DNA of 14,429 nt from Lachnospiraceae bacterium UBA4631 (GTDB lineage: Bacteria; Bacillota; Clostridia; Lachnospirales; Lachnospiraceae): assembly GCA_002406015.1 (NCBI GenBank), contig DHMX01000010.1, positions 1-14,429 on the forward strand, given 5' to 3'. Below, piece after piece: positions 7,670-14,429 of this stretch. Below the pieces are notes generated by a model. It was not told the DNA's origin, ran no database searches, and saw only the letters and a program-made list of their open reading frames with translations. Every line of letters begins with the position of its first letter. Within the stretch, counting starts at the first letter, position 1. The translations under genes were made by a program, and so were the position numbers.

Positions 7670-7698
7670 TTGGATTTGGTTGTATATTATGCTATAAT
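7670..7698 (+). promoter_or_regulatory. promoter of the YbjQ/zinc-ribbon gene
   Basis: TTGGAT (7670-7675), a 17-base spacer and a perfect TATAAT (7693-7698) with an extended -10 TGC directly before it. The predicted start is near 7706. This promoter lies inside an in-frame upstream extension of the gene and so rules out starts before about 7706. Confidence 0.8.
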
Positions 7699-7722
7699 TT
7701 TAACAATGAATTTGGCAATTAT

Positions 7723-7730
7723 GGGGAGGA
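7723..7730 (+). promoter_or_regulatory. ribosome binding site of the YbjQ/zinc-ribbon gene
   Basis: GGGGAGGA lies just before two consecutive in-frame ATGs (7733 and 7736). The second has the better spacing (6 bases from GGAGG) and is chosen; the two differ by one residue. Confidence 0.75.
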
Positions 7731-7735
7731 ATATG

Positions 7736-8845
7736 ATGGAAAATATAATTATGACAACCGGTTCAGACATTGAAGGCTTTGAGATTACCGAATATCTGGG
7801 ACTTGTAAGCGGTCAGACCGCATTGACAGCAAAGTTCTTTCAGGAGTTTTCGGGAAATTCCGAGATGGATGCAAAGGAAAGTAAGGCACTGACAAAGAAG
7901 CTGTCACAGGTACATCAGACCGCTGTGAGCATGATGGAGGAGGAGGCAAAAAAGAAGGGTGCGAATGCAGTTATCGGTATAACCCTTCGTTACAATGAAT
8001 TAACAAGCAGTCTTACAAATAATACCATTGGTATTATTGCAACCGGAACCGCAGTTAAGGTGAAGGAGAAGGAAAATCGGAAGTATGAGGGCGTACATCA
8101 GGATTTGTATGTTACCAACTATTATACGAAGATGCTGCTTCGTCCGGTACAGGTTCGGATTCGTGCAGACAAGCATATGACCAGAATCTCACCGGTATTT
8201 ATGAATTATCGTAATGAAGAAATTCGTGCAATTCGTGCAGATGTGGAATTAACTACATATTATGATGAGAAGGTTGTGCTCCGGGATATGGACTTTACCT
8301 TCGAGCGTAACAATGTTGCACAGCTGGAAGCTGACTGGATTGAATGTGACGTAAAAGAACGTGAAGTTAAAATGATTAAGGATGCAAAAATCATTGTTCG
8401 TAAATACGTGACCTCCAGAAAGGTAGTAACCTGTGAAGAGCTTCCGATTAGCACCACACTGACCTACCGCAGATTAGAAAGTCTGAAGAAAAAGCGTGGA
8501 ATTGATGCAGTAGTAAAATATCAGTCAAACGGCATGATTTGGACATGCGTATGCGGCTGCATTAACAAGGTAAGTGATGCGGAATGTGATGTCTGCGGAA
8601 GAAAAGAAGCAGAGATTAAGAATGACCTTGGATTTAATTATGAAGAAATGTTAGAGAAGATGGCAACGAAGTCAACCGTAAAGGATATGAAGGATGTTGT
8701 AATCAAAGAATACATTAAGGACATTGATCCGGATGCCCGTATGGAACTTCTTCAGACCTTGGAGTCAGCATTGCAATATGAAAAGACCAGAGGCGATATG
8801 AAAGAGGTTGTAATCGAAAAGGTTCAAAATATCTTTGAGTCATAA
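7736..8845 (+). CDS. YbjQ-domain protein with RanBP2-like zinc ribbon
   Basis: The protein has 369 residues. Residues 1 to about 110 match the YbjQ (DUF74, putative heavy-metal-binding) fold: TTGSDIEGFEITEYLGLVSG, a long helix ending VSMMEEEAKKKGANAVIGI, and IIATGTAVKV. Stand-alone YbjQ proteins are only about 105 residues. A beta-rich central region (about 120-260) of no family I recognise follows. Then comes a zinc ribbon with Trp269, Cys271, Cys273, Asn277, Cys284 and Cys287, close to the W-C-C-N-C-C layout of RanBP2-type fingers. The last 75 residues are charged and helical with a repeated element (TVKDMKDVVIKEYIKD; TRGDMKEVVIEKV). No signal or membrane segment is present. The gene is monocistronic, with its own extended -10 promoter and a strong terminator. 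The function is unknown; metal binding is inferred from the motifs. Confidence 0.85.
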   Translation: MENIIMTTGSDIEGFEITEYLGLVSGQTALTAKFFQEFSGNSEMDAKESKALTKKLSQVHQTAVSMMEEEAKKKGANAVIGITLRYNELTSSLTNNTIGIIATGTAVKVKEKENRKYEGVHQDLYVTNYYTKMLLRPVQVRIRADKHMTRISPVFMNYRNEEIRAIRADVELTTYYDEKVVLRDMDFTFERNNVAQLEADWIECDVKEREVKMIKDAKIIVRKYVTSRKVVTCEELPISTTLTYRRLESLKKKRGIDAVVKYQSNGMIWTCVCGCINKVSDAECDVCGRKEAEIKNDLGFNYEEMLEKMATKSTVKDMKDVVIKEYIKDIDPDARMELLQTLESALQYEKTRGDMKEVVIEKVQNIFES

Positions 8846-8871
8846 GAGTAAGATAATTAAATGAAATGGAT

Positions 8872-8909
8872 ATACAAAAGGGCAGGTGGTTGACATCGCC
8901 CTTTTGTAT
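8872..8909 (+). terminator. intrinsic terminator after the YbjQ/zinc-ribbon gene
   Basis: A perfect 12-bp stem (8872-8883 with 8898-8909) is extended by GGTG/CATC around the loop GTTGA. The A-tract and T-tract are built into the stem arms (AAAAGGGC and GCCCTTTT), a common layout in Firmicutes. It lies 27 bases after the stop and separates the gene from glpK. Confidence 0.85.
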
Positions 8910-8936
8910 TATGGAATGATATGAAGGAGTGAAAAA

Positions 8937-10433
8937 ATGCAATCATATTTGATGGCGTTGGATCAGGGTACAACCAGTTCCAGATGTATTATTTTTGATA
9001 AAGAAGGAAATATTGCAAGTGTTGCCCAAAAAGAATTTCAACAATACTATCCGCAGCCGGGCTGGGTGGAACATGACCCATTGGAAATCTGGTCTACACA
9101 AATGGGTGTGGCAAGAGAAGCCATGGAGAAAATCGGTGTCGGCTATGAAGCAATTGCGGCAATGGGAATTACGAATCAGAGAGAAACAACGATTTTGTGG
9201 AATCGGGAAACCGGCGAACCGGTATATCCTGCAATCGTGTGGCAATGCCGCCGGACAGCAGATATTTGTGACAAACTGGAAATTCAGGGATATGGAGACA
9301 CGATTCATCAAAAGACCGGATTGAAAATAGATGCCTACTTTTCTGCAACCAAAATCCAATGGATTTTAAATCATGTTGAAGGTGTGCGGGAGGCGGCGAA
9401 GCAGGGAAAAATCTTATTTGGAACTGTTGATACGTGGTTAATCTGGAAGCTAACGAAGGGAAAGGTACATGCTACAGATTATACCAATGCAGCAAGAACC
9501 ATGCTGTTTAATATCCGGGAAAAGAAATGGGATAAAGAGCTTTTGCAATTGCTGGATATACCGGAGGAAATCTTGCCGACAGTATATGACTCCAGTGCAA
9601 GATACGGAGAAACGGACAGCTCTATTTTCGGAGGACCGATACCGATAGCGGGAGTTGCCGGAGACCAGCAGGCTTCCTTGTTCGGACAGGCATGCTTTGA
9701 ACGGGGCATGATTAAAAACACATACGGAACCGGCGGATTTCTGTTGATGAATGTAGGAGAAGAACCGGTATTTTCAAAGCAAGGCTTGTTGACGACAATT
9801 GCGTGGGGCTTAGATGGTACTATGACATATGCGTTGGAAGGCTCTGTATTTGTAGCCGGAGCGGCGATACAATGGCTGAGAGATGAAATGGGATTGATTC
9901 GGAATGCTGCCGAATCGGAGCAGATTGCCGAATCGGTTGCAGATACCAACGGAGTATATATGGTTCCTGCCTTTGTTGGACTTGGAGCACCGTACTGGGA
10001 CCCGTATGCCAGAGGTATTTTGACAGGACTTACAAGGGGAACCAACCGGAAGCACATTGTGCGGGCGGTGCTGGAAGCATTGGCATATCAGACCTATGAT
10101 GTAGTAGACCTGATGGAGCAGGAAGCAGGCATCCGTAGTCTGGAATGTCTGAAGGTAGACGGAGGAGCAAGTGCAAATCAGTTTTTGATGCAGTTTCAGG
10201 CAGACATACTCCAGACCAGAATTTCCCGCCCGCAATGCATTGAAACAACGGCATTGGGAGCAGCGTATCTGGCGGGTCTGGCAGTAGGATATTATGACAG
10301 CTTAGAAGAAATAAAAGGAAACTGGAAGCAGGGAAAAGAATTTTTGCCGAAGCTGGAGCTGCGGCAGCGAAATGAAAAGATATGCGGGTGGAAGCAGGCA
10401 GTATCACAGGCAATGTATCGTGAGAACAAATAG
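8937..10433 (+). CDS. glpK: glycerol kinase GlpK
   Basis: GlpK phosphorylates glycerol to sn-glycerol 3-phosphate with ATP in the cytosol. The 498-residue FGGY kinase is full length. The N-terminal phosphate-binding loop ALDQGTTSSRCIIFD has Asp9. TNQRETTI contains the glycerol-binding Arg-Glu pair, GDQQASLFGQ has the catalytic Asp243, and KNTYGTGGF and DGGASANQFLMQFQADIL complete the set. At residues 227-232 it reads DSSIFG, where HPr-regulated Gram-positive enzymes carry a phosphorylatable histidine (around 230, as in YHFFG), so PTS activation is probably absent. AAGGAGTG lies 5 bases before the ATG. No glpF, glpD or glpA neighbours are present. A clear promoter was not found; TTGACA at 8890-8895 inside the upstream terminator is a poor candidate because no good -10 follows. 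Confidence 0.96.
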   Translation: MQSYLMALDQGTTSSRCIIFDKEGNIASVAQKEFQQYYPQPGWVEHDPLEIWSTQMGVAREAMEKIGVGYEAIAAMGITNQRETTILWNRETGEPVYPAIVWQCRRTADICDKLEIQGYGDTIHQKTGLKIDAYFSATKIQWILNHVEGVREAAKQGKILFGTVDTWLIWKLTKGKVHATDYTNAARTMLFNIREKKWDKELLQLLDIPEEILPTVYDSSARYGETDSSIFGGPIPIAGVAGDQQASLFGQACFERGMIKNTYGTGGFLLMNVGEEPVFSKQGLLTTIAWGLDGTMTYALEGSVFVAGAAIQWLRDEMGLIRNAAESEQIAESVADTNGVYMVPAFVGLGAPYWDPYARGILTGLTRGTNRKHIVRAVLEALAYQTYDVVDLMEQEAGIRSLECLKVDGGASANQFLMQFQADILQTRISRPQCIETTALGAAYLAGLAVGYYDSLEEIKGNWKQGKEFLPKLELRQRNEKICGWKQAVSQAMYRENK

Positions 10434-10441
10434 GCATGGGA

Positions 10442-10470
10442 TTGTGATTTCGGACATGGAATAGTATAAT
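10442..10470 (+). promoter_or_regulatory. promoter of the HAD phosphatase gene
   Basis: TTGTGA (10442-10447), a 17-base spacer and a perfect TATAAT (10465-10470), starting only 8 bases after the glpK stop. The predicted leader is about 25 bases. It indicates that the phosphatase and probably the genes after it are not dependent on glpK transcription. Confidence 0.75.
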
Positions 10471-10502
10471 AGGGATAATAACTTGGAAAGGATGCATAAG
10501 AT

Positions 10503-11174
10503 ATGAAGTTCAAAGCAACAACTGTAATTTTTGACTTAGACGGAACTTTGTTGAATACATTGGTGGATTTGAAAAATGCCACCAATTACGCATTGGAGGA
10601 GTACGGCTATCCGCAAAAAACATTAGAAGAGGTCCGGATGGCGGTAGGAAACGGAGTGGCAAAGCTGATAGAACGGGTAATTCCGGAAGGAATTTCTAAT
10701 CCGGATTATCAAGGCTGCTTAGATACGTTCCGGAAATACTATTCAGAGCATTTAAAGGATAATACGGCTCCTTATCCCGGAATCATGGAACTCTTACAGG
10801 AGCTAAAAGCAAAAAAATATAGTACCGGCATTGTGTCAAATAAATTTGATGCGGCAGTCAAGGAATTAAAGGAAGACTATTTCCGAGAGGTTATAGATGT
10901 AGCAATCGGAGAATCGGCAAATGTGCGTAAGAAGCCGGCACCGGATTGCGTCTATAAGGCTATGGAGGAATTACATTGTGTAAAGGAAAAGACCATATAT
11001 GTAGGGGATTCGGATGTGGATGTTGCGACTGCCCATAATTCGGGGCTTCCATGCGTAGGGGTTACGTGGGGCTTCCGGGACCGGGATGTACTGGAGCAAG
11101 CCGGAGCAGATGTGATTATAGATAATCCGATGGAGCTGTTTTCGGTACTGGCTGCAGAAGCCGATACGCAATAA
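10503..11174 (+). CDS. gph: HAD-family phosphatase, phosphoglycolate phosphatase-like
   Basis: This is a 223-residue HAD hydrolase of the Gph/PpaX type (subfamily IA, alpha-helical cap). Motif I is FDLDGTLLNT (nucleophile Asp11, acid/base Asp13), motif II is GIVSNKFD, the motif III lysine is in RKKPAPDCV, and motif IV is YVGDSDVDVATA. The cap lies between about residues 16 and 80 and includes AVGNGVAKLIERV. Such enzymes dephosphorylate 2-phosphoglycolate or, as PpaX, pyrophosphate; the substrate cannot be fixed from sequence. The residue two before the end of motif I is Asn where relatives usually have Asp (LLNT against LLDT or LVDS), a small departure outside the catalytic pair. AAAGGA lies 10 bases before the ATG. 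A rhomboid gene follows after 42 bases, probably co-transcribed. Confidence 0.88.
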   Translation: MKFKATTVIFDLDGTLLNTLVDLKNATNYALEEYGYPQKTLEEVRMAVGNGVAKLIERVIPEGISNPDYQGCLDTFRKYYSEHLKDNTAPYPGIMELLQELKAKKYSTGIVSNKFDAAVKELKEDYFREVIDVAIGESANVRKKPAPDCVYKAMEELHCVKEKTIYVGDSDVDVATAHNSGLPCVGVTWGFRDRDVLEQAGADVIIDNPMELFSVLAAEADTQ

Positions 11175-11216
11175 GCCGTCAAAGCAGGAAACGAGAAAGA
11201 ATTAGAGGCAGGGCTG

Positions 11217-12194
11217 ATGAGAGAAGCGTATGTTCAAGGCTTGCGGGAGCGAGGCTATCAGCAGGCGGGCGGGGGAGCAGTGAAGCTGTTTGTCCGCCAG
11301 ACAACCGAGGTGTGCTATATAGTACAGATAATAGAGCAGGAAGTGTCAGTGCAGCAGCTTAAGCAAATCAGGGAGACGGTTGCAGCGGCTTATCGGAGCG
11401 GGACAGATGCCGAGATTCGGCAAATGACGGTTTTTTATATGCAGAATTCGGATTTTTCTCAGGCGTTAAGAGAGCTGGTGAGCGAATGTACGGGAGTCTG
11501 GCTGTTTGACGAGACGGAACAAAGGCTTTATTGCTATGAAAATCAGCCTGCTGAATTTGATGGCTTACAGCAACTATTTGAAGCTCCGGATAAGCAAAGG
11601 CAAAGACAGGCTTTTCCTACAGGAGCGTCTATACCATGGGTTACAATAGCTTTGGTTCTCGTAAATGTAATCTGCTTTGCGGTTCCTTGGTTTACCGGGC
11701 AATATGAGCAATGGATAGATGCAGGAGCTATCCGTTGGGATATGATAAAAGAGCAGGGGCAGATATACCGTTTGCTTACAGGTATGTTCCTGCATGGAAG
11801 CTGGAATCATTTGTTGAATAATATGCTGGTATTGTGTATCCTTGGTTTGTATTTGGAACCGGCACTGGGGCATATCACCTATAGTATGGTTTATGCGGCA
11901 GCAGGAATTTTTGCCGGAGTATGTTCGGCAGGGATGCAGATAATAAACGGTCTGGGCGGCTCTGTCGGTGCGTCCGGTGCTATTTTTGGATTGAGTGGTG
12001 CATTACTGGCATTGGTGATTTTCTGGAAAGGGAAAATACCGGGAATCAAGGTCCGGCAGGTGGTAATGATGTGTATTACATCCCTTTATGGCGGCTTTGT
12101 TACACCAAACGTGGATAATGCAGCTCATATCGGTGGATTAATCATGGGATTTTTGCTGATTTGGGTGCTTAAGCATATACAGAAGAAGCAATAG
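11217..12194 (+). CDS. rhomboid-family intramembrane serine protease with N-terminal soluble domain
   Basis: The protein has 325 residues. Residues 1 to about 130 form a soluble, presumably cytoplasmic, domain of unknown family ending in a basic linker (DKQRQRQ). From about 138 there are six membrane segments. HGSWNHLLNNM (193-203) supplies the conserved His and Asn197. GASGAIFG holds the catalytic Ser253 and NAAHIGG holds the catalytic His304, so the Ser/His dyad is intact and the protease should be active. The architecture (soluble N domain plus six-TM core) recalls B. subtilis YqgP/GluP, which also carries C-terminal TPRs; here the protein ends at the sixth segment and a separate TPR gene follows. 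The ribosome site before ATG 11217 is weak. Substrates are unknown. Confidence 0.92.
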   Translation: MREAYVQGLRERGYQQAGGGAVKLFVRQTTEVCYIVQIIEQEVSVQQLKQIRETVAAAYRSGTDAEIRQMTVFYMQNSDFSQALRELVSECTGVWLFDETEQRLYCYENQPAEFDGLQQLFEAPDKQRQRQAFPTGASIPWVTIALVLVNVICFAVPWFTGQYEQWIDAGAIRWDMIKEQGQIYRLLTGMFLHGSWNHLLNNMLVLCILGLYLEPALGHITYSMVYAAAGIFAGVCSAGMQIINGLGGSVGASGAIFGLSGALLALVIFWKGKIPGIKVRQVVMMCITSLYGGFVTPNVDNAAHIGGLIMGFLLIWVLKHIQKKQ

Positions 12195-12219
12195 TTATAT
12201 GAAAAAGATGTTGTTACTG

Positions 12220-12248
12220 TTGTAAAAGAAAAATCAATGTGTTAAACT
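12220..12248 (+). promoter_or_regulatory. candidate promoter of the TPR gene
   Basis: TTGTAA (12220-12225), a 17-base spacer and TAAACT (12243-12248) with an extended -10 TG. The 11 bases TGTGTTAAACT are identical to those at the candidate carA promoter. The start would be near 12255. No terminator is visible after the rhomboid gene, so read-through from it is also possible. Confidence 0.4.
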
Positions 12249-12280
12249 GGAAATAGTGAAATAATGTGGGGTGTTATGAA

Positions 12281-13573
12281 GTGGGCATCAGCTATGCGGT
12301 TGTGACAAGGGTAAAAGAGCTTACTGAAAATAGACAGTTTGGAGAGGCATTAGATCTTTTGGAAGGAGAAGATATCTTCCAGTCTTTGAATCCACAATTT
12401 TTGCGGTGCTGTGGGGAAGTCTATCTGGAGACAAATCGGTTTTATGAAAGCCGGGAAGCTTTGGTGAAAGCACATATTATGGCTCCGGAAGGAAATCGAA
12501 TCATTTTTGATTTGATTCACCTGTATCTGAAGATGGGATATTTCCAACGTGCAAAAAGATATTATGACATATATGTGTATTATGCGGTGCCGGATGATCC
12601 GGGAAAGCTGTATTTGCAGTACATGCTTCAAAAGGCACAGCGAGTGGATGCGGAGAAGCTGTTAGGAATCTTAGAGCAGGCTTGTGAAGAACAATATTCA
12701 GATGAATGGGGCTTTGAGCTTGCATTGCTATATGCGTCTTTGGGTATGCAGAGTAAGATGAAAGAGGAATGCATTCATGTAATGGCGGCATTCCGGAAAT
12801 CACCATACTATAGTCTGGCAGAAGCTTTGAAAAAAGGTGAATATGAAGTCAGTAATTCCAACTTTTCATTCCCGATTATGGAGGCACAAGAGGATGAAAC
12901 TCTATATGCCTCAATTCAGGCATTAGAAGAGCAGCAGTTGGAAAAGGATGAAAAGAAGGTACATCCTCCGGCTCCGGTTATATTGCAAATGGAAGATGAC
13001 GATGGGACAGAAGATTCTGAGGCAGATAAGAAGCCAAAAGGATTTGGAGCGAGACTGCCATTTGGAAAAAAACATGAAAAAAATTCCGAAATAAAGAAGA
13101 CCCAGAAGGATGAAGTGAAATCGGAACAGGAAGCTGATTTTACGGCAGAAAAGAATACTTCCAATGCAGGAATGGAGGAAGGCTTGTCCACAACAGAGGA
13201 TGTGTCTACTTATATTGAATCTGTCATGAAGTCGGTGGAAAATATAGAAGCGACAGTTGCGGAGGAATTGCAGAAATCCTCTGGTGATAAGGCATCAGAA
13301 GAAAAAGGCTATCAGTCAAAGCTACATGAGGTAGAAGAGGACCTTAGTCCAAAGGAACGGCTGGAACAATTGATGCGATTGATAGAAGAAGAAAGACGAG
13401 AGGAACAGAAGGAACAGGCTGTGCAGGAACCAACGGTAGATGAGGAGTTGGATTTGGATGAGTTTCTTATGAATCTGGTGGGTTCCAATTCCATTACACA
13501 GGCAATGGTAAAAACCTATCGTGACGAAAAGCAAACAGAAGAATTACAAGCAGAGCAAGAGGAAGATAGATAG
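12281..13573 (+). CDS. TPR-like protein with long acidic low-complexity tail
   Basis: The protein is about 430 residues. Residues 5 to about 175 are paired amphipathic helices of TPR character (RVKELTENRQFGEALDLLE; GEVYLETNRFYESREALVKA; LIHLYLKMGYFQRAKRYYD; ELALLYASLGMQSKMKEECI). From about 190 the sequence is low-complexity and rich in Glu, Lys and Ser, with a basic patch (KPKGFGARLPFGKKHEK). It ends in a charged helix (RLEQLMRLIEEERREEQ) and a more hydrophobic motif (LDLDEFLMNLVGSNSI). There is no signal peptide or membrane span. The start is uncertain: GTG 12281 has GGGGTG 7 bases upstream, while GTG 12266 would add five residues. It lies 86 bases after the rhomboid gene and 23 before the next gene. 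A scaffold role is inference from the TPRs; the function is unknown. Confidence 0.8.
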   Translation: MGISYAVVTRVKELTENRQFGEALDLLEGEDIFQSLNPQFLRCCGEVYLETNRFYESREALVKAHIMAPEGNRIIFDLIHLYLKMGYFQRAKRYYDIYVYYAVPDDPGKLYLQYMLQKAQRVDAEKLLGILEQACEEQYSDEWGFELALLYASLGMQSKMKEECIHVMAAFRKSPYYSLAEALKKGEYEVSNSNFSFPIMEAQEDETLYASIQALEEQQLEKDEKKVHPPAPVILQMEDDDGTEDSEADKKPKGFGARLPFGKKHEKNSEIKKTQKDEVKSEQEADFTAEKNTSNAGMEEGLSTTEDVSTYIESVMKSVENIEATVAEELQKSSGDKASEEKGYQSKLHEVEEDLSPKERLEQLMRLIEEERREEQKEQAVQEPTVDEELDLDEFLMNLVGSNSITQAMVKTYRDEKQTEELQAEQEEDR

Positions 13574-13596
13574 AAAGGAGCGGCTGAAGGAAGAGT

Positions 13597-14429
13597 ATGA
13601 ATGAGAGAGAGGCATTAATTGCAGCAGTTAGAGCACAAGTAGAAAAAGAACGGGCGGCAAAAGCAGAAAAACAGGCAAAAGAGCAGGAAATGCAGGCAAG
13701 CAGTATTAGCAAAAAGAATACGCAGTCTCAGCCTACCCAGAAGTTCCGTCCTTGGAACCCGGATGAAGATAATAAAAAGAAGCAGGCAGCACCAGCAAAT
13801 GCTGTGGAGGAGAAGCCGAAGGAAGAACCAAAAGAAGAACCTAAGACAGAACCGAAGGCAGCAGAGCCGCAGGAGGCAGCCCGGACATTTGAGGGCGTTT
13901 TGGGAGAAACAGAAGAAAACAGCGGACTGGCAGCCGGAAATCAACCGGAAGAAACACTGGAAAATTTCGGACTTACAGAAGGCAATCTGGAGAATACACC
14001 TTCTGGCGGTCTTGGATTATCCGAAGATATTCTAAATGATACAGTACAGGAAAAGAAGGTGGCAGATTTTGCAAAGCAATCGGATGAAACCGATGATCCG
14101 GTGCTGGATGAACAGGGGAATGTAATCAATGTAATTCCAGTAGAACAGGAGGGATTGGACCCGAACAATGTTAAGAGTATGTATGACATTGAGTTCTCGG
14201 ATGATGAGGATGAGAAAAAATACGAAGCTGCAAAACAGGAAGAGGAAGAGCGGCTGGCAGCAGAAGCGAGAAAAGCCGAAGCTGTCCGGAGAAAGCTTGC
14301 TGAACTGGAAGAGCAGGAGCGTATGGAAATAAAGCAACGCAAGGAACAGGAAATTGCCCGCTTAAAGGCAGAGGAAGAGGCTCGTCGGAAGGCAGAAGAG
14401 GAAGCACGTCGGAAAGCGGAAGAAGAAGC
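13597..14429 (+). CDS. highly charged coiled-coil protein, 3' end outside window
   Basis: The frame from ATG 13597 is open for 277 codons to the window edge. AAGGA lies 5 bases upstream and AAAGGAG slightly further (13574-13580). The N-terminal region (1-35) is a charged helix (NEREALIAAVRAQVEKERAAK). A segment QKFRPWNPDEDNKKK follows, then a disordered KEEPKEEPKTEPK tract. An acidic middle part holds two related blocks (LENFGLTEGNLENT; GGLGLSEDILNDT) and DEQGNVINVIPVEQ. From about residue 200 it is a continuous charged helix ending in EEEARRKA octapeptide repeats that run off the edge. No signal peptide or membrane span is seen in this part. It follows the TPR gene by 23 bases and shares its Glu/Lys-rich style, so co-expression is likely. 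I do not recognise a family. Confidence 0.8.
   Translation, partial: MNEREALIAAVRAQVEKERAAKAEKQAKEQEMQASSISKKNTQSQPTQKFRPWNPDEDNKKKQAAPANAVEEKPKEEPKEEPKTEPKAAEPQEAARTFEGVLGETEENSGLAAGNQPEETLENFGLTEGNLENTPSGGLGLSEDILNDTVQEKKVADFAKQSDETDDPVLDEQGNVINVIPVEQEGLDPNNVKSMYDIEFSDDEDEKKYEAAKQEEEERLAAEARKAEAVRRKLAELEEQERMEIKQRKEQEIARLKAEEEARRKAEEEARRKAEEE
14371..14429 (+). repeat. 24-base tandem repeat encoding EEEARRKA
   Basis: Two full 24-base units (14371-14394 and 14395-14418) and part of a third are visible. Units are identical at protein level (EEEARRKA) but differ at several synonymous positions, which points to selection on the protein. The array continues beyond the window. Confidence 0.75.

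Larger units (their letters stand above)
7460..7735. other. divergent intergenic region
   Basis: About 275 bases hold the minus-strand promoter of the amidohydrolase gene and the plus-strand promoter of the YbjQ/zinc-ribbon gene, with AT-rich sequence between them. A direct repeat TTGTGCA occurs at 7612-7618 and 7628-7634 (16 bases start to start), 36 bases or more upstream of the plus-strand -35 box. No small gene or structured RNA is evident. Confidence 0.6.

Noticed and set aside
7628..7732. Longer YbjQ/zinc-ribbon protein from TTG 7628
   Set aside because: A strong extended -10 promoter lies inside this stretch, and GGGGAGGA directly precedes ATG 7733/7736.
9479..10057. 192-codon open frame antisense to glpK
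   Set aside because: It lies wholly opposite a clear glpK, has no ribosome site that I can see and resembles no family; it is a mirror of glpK codon use. The same holds for the 155-codon frame at 10030-10497 and the 141-codon frame at 9810-10235.
12264..12305. Short ORF (13 codons) beginning ATG 12264 and overlapping the TPR gene start
   Set aside because: Very short, no good ribosome site, and no sign of selection; probably chance.
13809..13860. Repeats in the KEEP-rich tract as a CRISPR or mobile element signal
   Set aside because: They are irregular codon-level repeats encoding a disordered Lys/Glu/Pro linker, with no spacers or inverted ends.
13763..14035. 90-codon plus-strand frame rich in Arg and Gln
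   Set aside because: It is a frame-shifted reading of the charged coiled-coil gene, and no ribosome site precedes it.
13615..14407. Several minus-strand open frames rich in Ser, Phe, Leu and Cys
   Set aside because: They are reverse images of Glu/Lys-rich codons (GAA, AAG) in the plus-strand coiled-coil gene, which suppress stops on the other strand.

Overview
The window reads as a chromosomal segment from a low-to-moderate GC Gram-positive anaerobe of the class Clostridia, most likely Lachnospiraceae. This is inferred from strong purine-rich Shine-Dalgarno sites, GTG starts, QueH as the epoxyqueuosine reductase, a YtqA/MnmL-type radical SAM enzyme and a Firmicutes-like glycerol kinase. I see no rRNA, tRNA, CRISPR array, insertion sequence or phage gene. 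No stretch longer than about 270 bases lacks a gene.

Layout. Bases 1-48 may be the last codons of a gene entering from the left. A 77-residue orphan gene (135-368, minus) has its own near-consensus promoter and an intrinsic terminator. Next come queH (560-1213), a leader with a hairpin and a T10 run (about 1254-1410), and a tight unit carA-carB-mnmL-like (1411-6652). carA and carB overlap by 1 nt, and a 2-nt gap follows carB. A convergent amidohydrolase gene (6647-7459, minus) shares the palindrome TTATAA with the unit as stop codon on both strands.

From a divergent promoter region (7460-7735) the plus strand carries a YbjQ/zinc-ribbon fusion protein (7736-8845) ending in a strong hairpin. 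It is followed by glpK (8937-10433), a Gph-like HAD phosphatase (10503-11174) with its own promoter, and a six-TM rhomboid protease with an N-terminal soluble domain (11217-12194). The last two genes encode a TPR protein with a long acidic tail (12281-13573) and a highly charged coiled-coil protein that runs off the right edge (13597-14429+).

How the genes work together. carAB makes carbamoyl phosphate for pyrimidines and arginine. queH and the mnmL-like gene both serve tRNA wobble-base modification (queuosine; mnm5U side chain). glpK and the phosphatase are house-cleaning carbon metabolism. The least understood part is the right end (rhomboid, TPR protein, charged coiled-coil protein), together with the YbjQ/zinc-ribbon fusion and the possible attenuator in front of carA. 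All functions are assigned from recognisable motifs only; no database search was possible.
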